Numbered from the stretch's first letter, positions 1 to 7,062 are shown. The stretch is 14,548 bases of DNA from Deltaproteobacteria bacterium (GCA_019307645.1 JAFDJF010000003.1:1-14548); one strand, 5' to 3'. Translations and numbers: made by a program. Notes: generated by a model not told the origin, from the sequence alone.

Positions 1-330
1 CACCATATTATTGTTAGCGGCATTGAAAGGAAAACCATCTTTATAGATAATGCCGATAGAGATAATTTTTTAGAACGCTTGAAAAACATCTTAACCGATA
101 GCGATACATCCTATTTCGCCTGGGCATTAATTCCCCATCATTTTCATTCCCATAAGGTACAGGCGAGAAGCTTAGTATGTTTCTGGGCATCAAGAGAACT
201 GGGTATGAGTATGGCACAATTGTCAAAACGCTTAAACATATCTCAGCTTACCGCAAGCCGATCCGCAACCCGCGGTGAAAAAATGGCAAGCGTTTTTTGG
301 AGCATTGAAAAGATAACGCCGGCAAATTGA
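1..330 (+). pseudogene. Internally deleted REP-associated (RAYT/Y1) transposase remnant, 5' end outside window
   Basis: The reading frame is open from the first base to a TGA at 328-330. Residues 1-45 look like the N-terminal part of Y1_Tnp/RAYT transposases (HHIIVSGIER, then FAWALIPHHFH, which resembles the HUH metal-binding motif). It then jumps directly to what looks like the C-terminal helix-turn-helix part (ARSLVCFWASRELG, LSKRLNIS, RRGEK-like tail). RAYT proteins normally have a long middle section between these parts, including the catalytic tyrosine region, and that section is absent here. The frame is kept, so this looks like an in-frame internal deletion rather than a frameshift. 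It is very unlikely to be catalytically active. An alternative is a repurposed short DNA-binding protein. Family recognition is from memory of motifs, not a search. Confidence 0.7.
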
Positions 331-363
331 TATGAAACCTGTTGTATAAAAATATAGGTGCCC

Positions 364-1155
364 ATGAAAAACCGATTCTTCTGGCTCATTTTTGTATTTG
401 TGTTGATCCCCTGTCTTTCGTCGACGTCAACCGCCGAAAAAGTCAGGATGGTCACAAATTTGGGGAATATCGACATTGTTCTCTTTGACGACATCGCGCC
501 CATTACAGTGGCCAATTTTCTGAACTATATCAATAACGGAGATTACGTCGATACCCTTATCCATCGATCGATTCCCGGATTTGTGATCCAGGGGGGAGGA
601 TGGACCATTAACGGCTCATCTATTTACCCGGTTGAAAAAAACCCGCCCATTGTCAATGAATTTTCCCACTCCAATTTGCGGGGCACCATTGCCATGGCAA
701 AATTGCCGGATGATCCGAACAGCGCCACCTGCGAATGGTTTTTTAACCTGGCCGACAATTCGGCAAACCTGGATTTCCAGAACGGCGGTTTTACCGCATT
801 CGGGCAGCTTACGGAACAAAGCCTTGCAGTCATGGATGCCATTGCATCATTAAATGTCTACGATGCCAGTGAAGCGCTTAACTCCTCCGCGTTCACAAAT
901 TTGCCCCTTCTGAACAACGAATTAAGGCCGGAATACCTGGTGGTCGTCAGCCGGATGATTGTAGCCGGTGACTTGCCGGCCGGAGACATCGACGACAACT
1001 GGGTGGTGGATCTGGCGGATGCTGTTATGGGTCTTGGGATCATCACGGGCATCCCGGGTGAAGGGCCAAACCCGGCTTCGGAAATCAATGGTGACGGAAG
1101 CATCGGTGTGGAAGAAGTGATATATATTCTGCAGAAGGTGTCGGAACTGAGATAA
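364..1155 (+). CDS. Exported cyclophilin-type peptidyl-prolyl isomerase with dockerin-like C-terminus
   Basis: This is a 263-residue protein. The first ~24 residues form a signal peptide (MKNR, then a hydrophobic run FFWLIFVFVLIP, ending near STA-E), so it should act outside the cytoplasmic membrane. Residues ~25-200 are a cyclophilin domain that catalyses cis/trans isomerisation of X-Pro bonds. Recognisable blocks are HRSIPGFVIQGGG, RGTIAMAKLPDDPNSAT followed by WFFNLADN, and FGQL, in the family order. Residues ~205-263 hold two EF-hand-like loops (DIDDNWVVDLAD and EINGDGSIGVEE) in the arrangement of a type I dockerin or EF-hand pair, probably Ca2+-binding. The ATG at 364 is chosen because AGGTG lies just upstream; a GTG at 358 is an in-frame alternative. 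The gene stands alone on the + strand. A cyclophilin joined to a dockerin-like module is uncommon. Confidence 0.85.
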   Translation: MKNRFFWLIFVFVLIPCLSSTSTAEKVRMVTNLGNIDIVLFDDIAPITVANFLNYINNGDYVDTLIHRSIPGFVIQGGGWTINGSSIYPVEKNPPIVNEFSHSNLRGTIAMAKLPDDPNSATCEWFFNLADNSANLDFQNGGFTAFGQLTEQSLAVMDAIASLNVYDASEALNSSAFTNLPLLNNELRPEYLVVVSRMIVAGDLPAGDIDDNWVVDLADAVMGLGIITGIPGEGPNPASEINGDGSIGVEEVIYILQKVSELR

Positions 1156-1194
1156 GGCCACTCTCACCTATTCGCCAACAACATCATAACTCAA

Positions 1195-1258
1195 ATCGAA
1201 AAATTTCAAACTCCCTGACCCTTCAAACTTTTAGCTTGCTTTCGATCCAATGAAGGGT
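1195..1258. repeat. Two interleaved inverted repeats upstream of the cold-shock gene
   Basis: ATCGAAA (1195-1201) is complementary to TTTCGAT (1240-1246), and ACCCTTCA (1218-1225) is complementary to TGAAGGGT (1251-1258). The arms alternate, so the two stems would form either a pseudoknot or mutually exclusive hairpins if transcribed. The second right arm falls inside the spacer of the putative csp promoter, so an operator role is also possible. No T-run follows, which argues against a simple terminator for the isomerase gene. Confidence 0.4.
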
Positions 1259-1264
1259 TAATAT
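1236..1264 (+). promoter_or_regulatory. Putative sigma-70-type promoter of the cold-shock gene
   Basis: TTGCTT (1236-1241) and TAATAT (1259-1264) are separated by exactly 17 nt. A start near 1271 would give a ~120-nt 5' leader before the csp start codon, in keeping with the long leaders of many csp genes. This is prediction from sequence only. Confidence 0.4.
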
Positions 1265-1340
1265 TCATATGTTTACCTATGCTTCGCCATGGATCGGCGG
1301 GGCGGTTTCATGCTGAAGGATTATCCCGGCTATAAAGCAA

Positions 1341-1385
1341 CATCCTCCAGTTCGAAACTTTGAAGATATTACAAAAAGGAGGATG
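1341..1385 (+). promoter_or_regulatory. Hairpin sequestering the csp Shine-Dalgarno sequence
   Basis: CATCCTCC (1341-1348) is perfectly complementary to GGAGGATG (1378-1385), which contains the strong Shine-Dalgarno of the cold-shock gene (start 1391). The 29-nt loop is A/T-rich. If formed, the 8-bp stem would hide the whole ribosome-binding site, so the leader could act as a temperature- or ribosome-dependent switch. Confidence 0.5.
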
Positions 1386-1390
1386 GAATT

Positions 1391-1591
1391 ATGAAAAATG
1401 GAATCGTTAAGTGGTTTAATGACCGAAAAGGGTTTGGTTTTATTGAGCAGGAAGACGGAGCAGATGTGTTTGTTCACCATTCAGCAATCAACGCAACTGG
1501 TTTTAAATCCCTTAAAGAAGGTGACCGGGTTACCTTTGAGATCGAGCAAGGCCCGAAAGGTCCTGCTGCTGCAAATGTCACTGTAGTCTAA
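1391..1591 (+). CDS. csp: Cold-shock domain RNA/DNA chaperone
   Basis: This 66-residue protein is full length for the CspA family (65-70 residues). It is a single OB-fold cold-shock domain that binds single-stranded nucleic acid and melts RNA secondary structure. The family landmarks are present: [15 protein letters not shown] near the N-terminus (RNP1, KGFGFI) and DVFVHHSAI (RNP2-like), followed by [20 protein letters not shown] at the C-terminus. The start is fixed by AGGAGG about eight bases upstream of the ATG. The next gene downstream also encodes a small RNA-binding protein (RRM), so the two may serve related post-transcriptional roles. The leader carries a complementary anti-SD sequence, noted separately. 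Confidence 0.96.
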   Translation: MKNGIVKWFNDRKGFGFIEQEDGADVFVHHSAINATGFKSLKEGDRVTFEIEQGPKGPAAANVTVV

Positions 1592-1667
1592 TGCACCGAT
1601 TATAGGTAGTGTCCATCCAGAAATGGTAGCTTTTGGTTCAGAGCAAGGCCTGAGCGATTTTGAAACC

Positions 1668-1682
1668 GACGGTGCAACCGTC
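1668..1682. repeat. Short perfect inverted repeat downstream of csp
   Basis: GACGGT (1668-1673) and ACCGTC (1677-1682) flank GCA. It sits in the csp-RRM gap, within a stretch (about 1604-1712) that shows no coding signal. There is no T-run after it, so an ordinary intrinsic terminator is doubtful. The stretch has the look of a dispersed intergenic element, but only one copy is in this window. Confidence 0.35.
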
Positions 1683-1717
1683 ATAGTGACAACGGGAATA
1701 GCGTGCTATTTTAAGGA

Positions 1718-1789
1718 TAGCGCTAAAGCTTCACTTCGTGCCAAAATTTGAGCCTGACATAGGCACTTTAGTGAAGCTTTTCAGCGCTA
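1718..1789. repeat. Long imperfect hairpin between csp and the RRM gene
   Basis: The left arm at 1718-1742 pairs with the right arm at 1762-1789 over three helical blocks: TAGCGCT with AGCGCTA, AAGCTTCACT with AGTGAAGCTT, and GTGCC with GGCAC. Small internal asymmetries separate the blocks, and a 19-nt loop (1743-1761) closes the structure. In total ~22 base pairs can form. It ends just before the AGGAG that serves the leader ORF of the RRM gene. It could be a csp terminator/processing hairpin, a regulatory leader of the RRM mRNA, or a miniature mobile palindrome. Confidence 0.6.
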
Positions 1790-1815
1790 ATTGGGAAAAA
1801 AGGAGCGTTTTGCAA

Positions 1816-1845
1816 ATGTCTCACCGTGGAAAGGGCCAGTTATGA
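1816..1845 (+). CDS. Nine-codon leader ORF coupled to the RRM gene
   Basis: An ATG at 1816 opens MSHRGKGQL, ending in a TGA at 1843-1845 that overlaps the ATG (1842) of the RRM protein as ATGA. It has a better ribosome-binding site (AAAAAAGGAG, ending at 1805, ten bases upstream) than the RRM start itself. This is the arrangement expected for translational coupling or a leader peptide. Nothing shows that the peptide itself has a function. Confidence 0.4.
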   Translation: MSHRGKGQL

Positions 1846-2123
1846 ATATTTATGTCGGCAATCTATCCTATAACGTCACCGAAGAACGGCTGCGGGACAT
1901 GTTTGAAAAATTTGGCCAGGTCGAATCCGCGAAAATCATAATGGATAAATTTCGCGGAACATCAAAGGGATTTGGATTTATAGAAATGCCGGATAACTCA
2001 GAAGCAGATCAGGCAATCAAGGCGCTAAACGGAAATTTCGTTGAAGATCGGCATATCAAGGTCAACCCGGCCGACCCGGGCGGCAAACGCGCCAAACGCG
2101 CTTTCCGGAAAAAAAGATATTAG
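1842..2123 (+). CDS. RRM-domain RNA-binding protein
   Basis: This 93-residue protein consists of one RNA recognition motif plus a basic tail. RNP2 is IYVGNLSY at residues 3-10. RNP1 is KGFGFIEM near residues 42-49. The C-terminal ~15 residues are rich in Lys and Arg (GGKRAKRAFRKKRY), suited to RNA contact. Bacterial RRM proteins of this size are widespread in cyanobacteria and Desulfobacterota; their targets are mostly unknown. The MNIYVGNL start is the usual family start and is preferred over an upstream in-frame TTG at 1791, which would lie at the foot of the hairpin. The nine-codon ORF overlapping the start by ATGA suggests translational coupling. It is probably a cytoplasmic partner of RNA, possibly co-regulated with the cold-shock gene upstream. 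Confidence 0.93.
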   Translation: MNIYVGNLSYNVTEERLRDMFEKFGQVESAKIIMDKFRGTSKGFGFIEMPDNSEADQAIKALNGNFVEDRHIKVNPADPGGKRAKRAFRKKRY

Positions 2124-2142
2124 GGGTATCCGCTAAAATGTC

Positions 2143-2168
2143 AAAAGACGAACGTCACTTTTCATTTT
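2143..2168 (+). terminator. Weak terminator-like hairpin after the RRM gene
   Basis: AAAAGACG (from 2143) is followed by CGTC and a TTTTC-ATTTTT tract, giving a short stem with a tight loop and a downstream T-rich tail. It lies in the 87-bp gap between the convergent RRM gene and the minus-strand ferredoxin gene. The stem is short, so the call is tentative. Confidence 0.3.
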
Positions 2169-2210
2169 TCAGAAGTAAACTACCACCCGCTGGAAACCGC
2201 TTTGCCCAAT

Positions 2211-2945
2211 TCAGAGAGGATTCCAACTTTTCAGGACTTCCCCGCGCGTGCTGATAACCACCTGCTCCAACGGAATCGTTTTGCCTGCTGCATCCATGGC
2301 TTTCTCTAGAATCACCGGGAGGGCTGAGCAGCAGGGGACTTCCATGACCAGTGAGGTGACGCTCTTGATGTCGGCGGTCTTGAATATCTCCGTAAATTTC
2401 CTGATGTAGCCCTCAACATCATCGAATTTGGGACACCCGACCATGACCACCTTTCCTTTCAGGAAATCCTGGTGGAAATTGGGGTAGGCCACGGGGACAC
2501 AATCGGCTGCAATCAGAAGATCGGCTCCCTTCAAAAATGGCGCGGTGGGGGGGACCAGGTTGATCTGAACCGGCCAGTGCGAGAGGGTTGATGCTGTCCC
2601 CCCGGCCACGGTCTCTCCGGCTGGAGACACAGGAATAAGGGTCTGGATCTGCGTGGAGGGGCACCCGCAGGCCAGAGGGACCGCCACCGGTTTGTTCGCC
2701 TTTTCCTTCAGGTATATCTCAACCGCCTCCTCATCAAAGTCATCTGCTTCGTGCTCAACGATTTTAAGCGCGCCATTGGGACATTCGCCTAAACAGGCAC
2801 CCAGACCGTCGCAGTATTTCTCTGCCACAATACGGGCCTTTCCGTCCACCACCTCTATGGCCCCTTCGGCGCAGGAAGGCACACATTGGCCGCACCCGTC
2901 GCAGAGTTCGTCATCGATCTCTATGATTTTTCGCATTACTTTCAT
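2211..2945 (-). CDS. 4Fe-4S ferredoxin-like protein with Cys-rich C-terminal domain
   Basis: This is a 244-residue protein. Residues 15-25 form a complete [4Fe-4S] motif (C15-x2-C18-x2-C21-x3-C25). A second motif at 45-55 (C45, C51, C55) has Leu at position 48 where the second Cys is expected, so the second cluster is incomplete or atypical. The remaining ~165 residues carry further cysteines in ACGCPS (93, 95), GCPKFDD (171) and PCCSAL (205-206), which could bind another metal centre. No transmembrane segment is visible. The start at 2945 follows GGAAAGGAT at good spacing. It is the last of seven minus-strand genes and lies downstream of hcp and the HD-domain gene. An electron-transfer or redox-partner role for Hcp or its neighbours is plausible but is inference from position. 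The exact enzymatic function is unknown to me. Confidence 0.8.
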   Translation of the reverse strand: MKVMRKIIEIDDELCDGCGQCVPSCAEGAIEVVDGKARIVAEKYCDGLGACLGECPNGALKIVEHEADDFDEEAVEIYLKEKANKPVAVPLACGCPSTQIQTLIPVSPAGETVAGGTASTLSHWPVQINLVPPTAPFLKGADLLIAADCVPVAYPNFHQDFLKGKVVMVGCPKFDDVEGYIRKFTEIFKTADIKSVTSLVMEVPCCSALPVILEKAMDAAGKTIPLEQVVISTRGEVLKSWNPL

Positions 2946-2974
2946 CGACTTATCCTTTCCACTTCGTATTTGGA

Positions 2975-3069
2975 CGCGAATGAACGCAGATGTTCAGGAT
3001 TCATTTATTCATGAATCACAGCGTTCATTTCTAAACAGATATCTGCGGGTATCTGAGGCTATCTGCGTC
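2975..3069. repeat. Dispersed-repeat-like intergenic sequence (ATCTGCG motifs)
   Basis: The gap between the ferredoxin-like and HD-domain genes contains recurring units: GAACGCAGAT, ATATCTGCGG, TATCTGAGG and CTATCTGCGTCC, with TTCATTTATTCATGAATCA in the middle. Sequences of this style (CGCAGATGAACGCAGAT / ATCTGCG) are, to my knowledge, common dispersed intergenic repeats in anaerobic and environmental bacteria. It is assigned by eye, and only one locus is visible here. Confidence 0.4.
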
Positions 3070-3798
3070 CTATTCTAAAAGCCTCTTCTTACCAAGCTTA
3101 CGCCCGCTCTCGGTCAGGAAGGATTTTTCCATGATACGGGTCAACGCCTCTGGGTCCATCGCTTTCTCTTTGTGATTTTCTTCCAGGTTCGTAATCAGGT
3201 CGGCATCATACAGGCTCTTGAAGTTGATTGTCTCTTCTTCCCTAGGATGATGGTGATGACCGACAATATCACAGACCTCATCGATCAGCTCTTCCTTTGC
3301 CCCGAGCCTGTTCAAAATCTCCCTTGCGATGGGAGGACCTTCCTCCTCCTGGTACTTAGCGGCAGTACTGTCGTGTTTTCGCTCTGCCTCCTTTATCCCG
3401 ATGTCATGCAGATATGCAGCGCACAGGATGACGGCTAAGTTGCCGCCTTCCTCCCTCCCGATCTGCTCGGCATATCTGGCTACTCGAATGGCATGTCCGA
3501 CCCTCTTGAAATCCTGTTTGAAATACCGCTTCATCTCAATGGCAACCCTGTCCTTTAAGAGGTCCTCTTTCTGGACAAGGAGTTCGGGCGGAAGGGTCCC
3601 GATGCACTGCTCGGCATATGGACAGTAAGAGGCACAGCCGAAATCAAGGCTTGGATTCAGAAAGCGGTGGCCGCACGTGGAGCATTTGCGGGCAGGATCA
3701 TCCTTGAAAAACTCCACCTCATTTCCGCATTTTGGGCATTTTACCTCAAATATGGCCCCTGGTTTCCAGAATTGCATATCCTGTCCTGGGCATTTCAT
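3070..3798 (-). CDS. HD-domain metal-dependent phosphohydrolase-like protein with N-terminal zinc ribbon
   Basis: This 242-residue protein starts with a zinc ribbon (C21-x2-C24 and C39-x2-C42), followed by a second Cys cluster (C55-x3-C59-x5-C65). The second half is an HD superfamily domain: H102 in GHAIRVARYAEQIG, the paired H131-D132 (AAYLHDIGI), the histidine run HHHH at 181-184, and an Asp at 198 or 200 (LYDADLITN). HD domains hydrolyse phosphomonoesters or phosphodiesters, often of nucleotides; the substrate here cannot be read from sequence. The start follows AAAGGGGAATGCA. It lies 111 bp downstream of hcp on the same strand. A function in repair or regulation of the Hcp-linked response is only suggested by position. 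The Cys-rich N-terminus could sense redox state or metal. Confidence 0.85.
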   Translation of the reverse strand: MKCPGQDMQFWKPGAIFEVKCPKCGNEVEFFKDDPARKCSTCGHRFLNPSLDFGCASYCPYAEQCIGTLPPELLVQKEDLLKDRVAIEMKRYFKQDFKRVGHAIRVARYAEQIGREEGGNLAVILCAAYLHDIGIKEAERKHDSTAAKYQEEEGPPIAREILNRLGAKEELIDEVCDIVGHHHHPREEETINFKSLYDADLITNLEENHKEKAMDPEALTRIMEKSFLTESGRKLGKKRLLE

Positions 3799-3810
3799 TG
3801 CATTCCCCTT

Positions 3811-3898
3811 TCAATTGTCAACTGTCGATTGACTATTGAATATTGCAGATTGTTTTGACAGGATTTACAGAATTAATGTCCTGCATATCCTGTCAAAA
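3811..3898. repeat. Two tandem hairpins between hcp and the HD-domain gene
   Basis: Hairpin A: TCAATTGTCAA (3811-3821) pairs with TTGACTATTGA (3829-3839) at 10 of 11 positions. Hairpin B: TTTTGACAGGAT (3853-3864) pairs perfectly with ATCCTGTCAAAA (3887-3898) over 12 bp. Hairpin B resembles the widespread TTGACAGGATTTACAGGATT intergenic repeat family, seemingly eroded in its centre. Read from hcp, hairpin B comes first and could end or attenuate the hcp transcript before the HD gene. Confidence 0.55.
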
Positions 3899-3909
3899 TA
3901 TTTTAAAAA

Positions 3910-5574
3910 TTACTTTCCGGCCATCATTGCTTCGATATCTGCCTCAACCTCGCCTATCGGTTTGATATCAAATTTTTCTACAAGGACGTTAAGGACAGTG
4001 GGAGATACGAACGCCGGAAGTGTCGGCCCTAAGCGAATCCCCTTAACTCCTAAGAAAAGCAAGGCCAGGAGAACCGCAACCGCCTTTTGCTCATACCATC
4101 CGATATCAAAAGAAATAGGAAGATCATTGATGTCATCAAGCTCAAAGACCTCTTTCAATTTCAATGCAATAACAGCTAATGAATAACAGTCATTACACTG
4201 CCCCGCATCAAGCACCCTTGGGATACCGCCGATATCGCCCAGGTCAAGCTTGTTGTATCGGTACTTGGCACAGCCGGCCGTTAAGATGATCGTATCTTTG
4301 GGAAGCTGCTCGGCAACTTCGGTAAAGTAGCCCCTCGCTTTTTGCCGTCCGTCGCAGCCCGCCATTACAATAAAGCGTTTGATGGCACCGGATTTCACGG
4401 CATCCACTACCTTGTCTGCCAATGCAAGGACCTGGTTGCGCGCAAACCCGCCAACAATTTTGCCGGTCTCAATTTCAATGGGCGGGTCACATTTCTTTGC
4501 CCGTTCTATGACTTCGGAAAAGTCTTTTGCGCCACCTTCAGGTCTGTCCGGAATATGCTTTGCGCCGGGATATGCCACCACTCCGGTGGTAAAAAGCCTG
4601 TCTAAATATGTGTTGTCCTTCTTGAGAGGAACAAGACAATTGGTGGTCAATATGAGGGGGCCGTTAAAGGATTCAAATTCCTTGGTTTGACGCCACCAGG
4701 AACCGCCATAGTTCCCCGCAAAATGATCATACTTCTTAAATGCAGGATAGTAATTGGCAGGGAGCATTTCGCCGTGCGTATAGATATCGACACCGGTGCC
4801 TTCTGTCTGCTTCAGGAGTTCCGCCATGTCTTTCATATCATGTCCACTTATCAGGATACCGGGGTTGCTCCGAACCCCGATGTTTACTTCCGTAATTTCA
4901 GGGTGTCCGTAGGAAGTGGTGTTGGCCTCATCAAGAAGCGCCATTGTATTAACAGCAACTTCTCCACACTTCATCACCATTGCCACCATCTCATCCACAG
5001 ATAAATCCCTGGTAGTGGACGCCAGGGCTTCCATCAGGAAGGCGTAAATATCATCCTTTTCAAATCCCAGGATAGCCGCGTGGTCGGCATAGGCGGCAAC
5101 GCCTTTTAATCCGATTATCAGAAGCTCCCTGAGTGAGCGTACATCTTCATTTTCTGTCGCGAGAACGCCAACGGATTTTGCCTTTTCTTGAAAATCTGCT
5201 TCATCATCCGAATACCATGTGGCCGAATCGTGTAATTCCCCTGAGAACTCCTCACCATTCTTTTCCTTGTACGCCGCCAGAAATTTGTTTTTGATCTCTT
5301 CGCGGGTTTTTAGGCCTTCCTTTATTTCATCGACAAACCATTCATTTTTCCAATTTACGTTCGTGATGGTTGAAAAAAGGCCTTTTGCGATAAACAGGCC
5401 GACGCTTTTATCGACAATCCCTAACGCTTTTGCCTTTTCACCATAAATGGAGATACCCCTCAACACGAAAATCAACAGGTCGTGAAGATTAGCGAGGTCC
5501 TCCGGTTTCCCACAAACTCCCTTAACCGTACAACCACTATTTTTGGCTGTCTCCTGACATTGAAAACAAAACAT
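3910..5574 (-). CDS. hcp: Hybrid cluster protein (hydroxylamine reductase / NO-related), class I
   Basis: At 554 residues this is full length for Hcp. The N-terminal cluster motif is C3-x2-C6-x8-C15-x5-C21, the class I (anaerobe) spacing for a [4Fe-4S] cluster. The ligand regions of the hybrid Fe-S-O cluster are all recognisable: [58 protein letters not shown] and WYEQKAV. Hcp reduces hydroxylamine to ammonia in vitro and is linked in vivo to NO/nitrosative stress. Here it sits in the same strand block as an HAO-family octaheme cytochrome and a flavodiiron protein, so hydroxylamine from HaoA is a natural substrate. The start has AGGAGG just upstream. A perfect palindrome of the HcpR type lies ~87 bp upstream with a matching -10. 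Cytoplasmic; no signal peptide. Confidence 0.97.
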   Translation of the reverse strand: MFCFQCQETAKNSGCTVKGVCGKPEDLANLHDLLIFVLRGISIYGEKAKALGIVDKSVGLFIAKGLFSTITNVNWKNEWFVDEIKEGLKTREEIKNKFLAAYKEKNGEEFSGELHDSATWYSDDEADFQEKAKSVGVLATENEDVRSLRELLIIGLKGVAAYADHAAILGFEKDDIYAFLMEALASTTRDLSVDEMVAMVMKCGEVAVNTMALLDEANTTSYGHPEITEVNIGVRSNPGILISGHDMKDMAELLKQTEGTGVDIYTHGEMLPANYYPAFKKYDHFAGNYGGSWWRQTKEFESFNGPLILTTNCLVPLKKDNTYLDRLFTTGVVAYPGAKHIPDRPEGGAKDFSEVIERAKKCDPPIEIETGKIVGGFARNQVLALADKVVDAVKSGAIKRFIVMAGCDGRQKARGYFTEVAEQLPKDTIILTAGCAKYRYNKLDLGDIGGIPRVLDAGQCNDCYSLAVIALKLKEVFELDDINDLPISFDIGWYEQKAVAVLLALLFLGVKGIRLGPTLPAFVSPTVLNVLVEKFDIKPIGEVEADIEAMMAGK

Positions 5575-5633
5575 GATTTTCCTCCTATTCTTAATGTTGG
5601 TTGTTTTTCCAAATAAACCCGATTTTTGGACCT

Positions 5634-5676
5634 ATTCTATCTCACAAACGAAAACATTGCCTTGACTTAAGTCAAG
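5634..5676 (-). promoter_or_regulatory. HcpR/Crp-Fnr-type operator and -10 of hcp
   Basis: CTTGACTTAAGTCAAG (5661-5676) is a perfect 16-bp palindrome of the form TTGAC-N4-GTCAA, as described for HcpR regulators of sulfate reducers. Read toward hcp, 22 nt separate the box from TAGAAT (5639-5634). This is the spacing of a class II activator site centred near -41.5. The predicted start near 5627 would give a ~50-nt leader ending in AGGAGG. Confidence 0.8.
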
Positions 5677-5769
5677 ATAATCACTTTTTTCACTTTTTTT
5701 ATTTTCGGACCAAAAGAGCTTGCAAAATGCAGGGCTTTTTGGCAAACGAGGCCGCCTGCAAAGCATAAG

Positions 5770-6948
5770 TTACGTAAAATTGTGCTCTTTGTGTTTTTCC
5801 GTGATAGCGGCAGCCAGGACATCCAATGCCTTAAAATCAACCTCGGATGGCACCCCTTTGCAAAGGACGGGGTCTATGACCTCTACCTTGAGATTGGGGA
5901 TCATTCCCGCGAGTGTTTCTACGGTCTTACCCCCCCATCCATAGGAACCGATAATGGAAAGAAATTTTGTTTTGGGACGGAGTGCATTGGCAAGGAATGC
6001 AGCATAAGCAGCGTAAGGATGAGGGCCTGCCAGAATTGTGGGAGTCCCAATGACGATTGTGGCGGCGTCAACCAGGGCCATGGCAAGTTTTCCTATATCG
6101 GTTACTTCCAGGTTGAACTGCTCGACCCGAACACCTCTTTCCACAAGGGCTGAAACAAAATAATCGACCATTAGCTTTGTGCTTTCGTGCATGGATACGT
6201 AAGGCAGAACTACTGTGTTTCGGGAAGGGCCGAGTATCCAGTCACGGTAGGCATCCATAATAAATGCCGGGCGTGGAAATATTTGTCCGTGACTGGGGGC
6301 TATCATTTCTATATCGTAAGGTGCGAGTTTTTCGAGGTTTTTTGCGATTACGTTCCGGAATGGCATCATTATCTCGGCAAAGTAGCGCTTAGCGGCCTCA
6401 TAGACACGCCCTTCATCCGTGACAAAAAGATCGGTTGTTGCAATATGGGAACCGAAAAAATCACAACTGAAAAGGATCTTGTCTTCTTCCAGGTAGGTCA
6501 CCATGGTCTCAGGCCAGTGAACCCAGGGAGCATATATAAACTGCAAGGTCTTATCCCCGAGAGACAGGGTCTCGCCATCCTTGACGGTTATGAAAGATTC
6601 CTCGGGTATTTGCAGAAGATCGATAAGCATTCCCTTTGCTTTAGGAGTTGATATCAACTTTGCATCAGGGTATTTTTCAAGGATCCGCGGGATGGTTCCG
6701 GAGTGGTCCTGCTCCGCATGGTGTGAGATCACGTAATCGATCTTGGAGAAGCCTTCAAGCTGTGATAGAAATTCATCAGCCATGGGAGGATCAACTGAAT
6801 CCAGCAAAACAGTTTTCTCACTCCCTTCAATGAGATAGGCATTATAGCTTGTTCCGTCCGGAAGGGGGACAAGAGCGTCGAACAGGCGCCTGTCCCAATC
6901 CACAGAACCCATCCAGTAAATGCGGTCTTTAATTTTTCTTGCTTTCAT
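5770..6948 (-). CDS. fprA: Flavodiiron protein (NO/O2 reductase), A-type
   Basis: This 392-residue protein has the two-domain plan of class A flavodiiron proteins. The N-terminal beta-lactamase-like domain (to ~245) has all diiron ligands: H77-x-E79-x-D81-H82 (HAEQDH), H144 (WVHWPE), D163 (CDFFGSH) and H220 (PSHGQI). The C-terminal domain (~245-392) is flavodoxin-like and binds FMN; its phosphate loop SMHESTKLM is a variant of the usual SxYGNT. The enzyme reduces NO to N2O or O2 to water in the cytoplasm. ATG 6948 is chosen over an upstream in-frame start at 6972 because AAGGAGA lies eight bases before it. No rubredoxin is fused, so a separate electron donor is needed. An HcpR-type box lies ~140 bp upstream, as for hcp next to it. 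Confidence 0.95.
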   Translation of the reverse strand: MKARKIKDRIYWMGSVDWDRRLFDALVPLPDGTSYNAYLIEGSEKTVLLDSVDPPMADEFLSQLEGFSKIDYVISHHAEQDHSGTIPRILEKYPDAKLISTPKAKGMLIDLLQIPEESFITVKDGETLSLGDKTLQFIYAPWVHWPETMVTYLEEDKILFSCDFFGSHIATTDLFVTDEGRVYEAAKRYFAEIMMPFRNVIAKNLEKLAPYDIEMIAPSHGQIFPRPAFIMDAYRDWILGPSRNTVVLPYVSMHESTKLMVDYFVSALVERGVRVEQFNLEVTDIGKLAMALVDAATIVIGTPTILAGPHPYAAYAAFLANALRPKTKFLSIIGSYGWGGKTVETLAGMIPNLKVEVIDPVLCKGVPSEVDFKALDVLAAAITEKHKEHNFT

Positions 6949-7062
6949 GGCAAAATCTCCTTTAGTCCTCAAAATTTAAGATGGTTAGGGTATTTTATCT
7001 CCCTTTTAAGTGAAAATATTGATATTGATGATAATACTTTGTCAAACCGTAATCCTGGAACC

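Noticed and set aside
1791..1841. N-terminal extension of the RRM protein from a TTG at 1791
   Set aside because: The canonical family start MNIYVGNL is at 1842, and the TTG overlaps the hairpin foot with no ribosome site before it.
2975..3069. CRISPR array from recurring ATCTGCG units
   Set aside because: Units are short, degenerate and irregularly spaced, with no uniform repeats or spacers and no cas genes.
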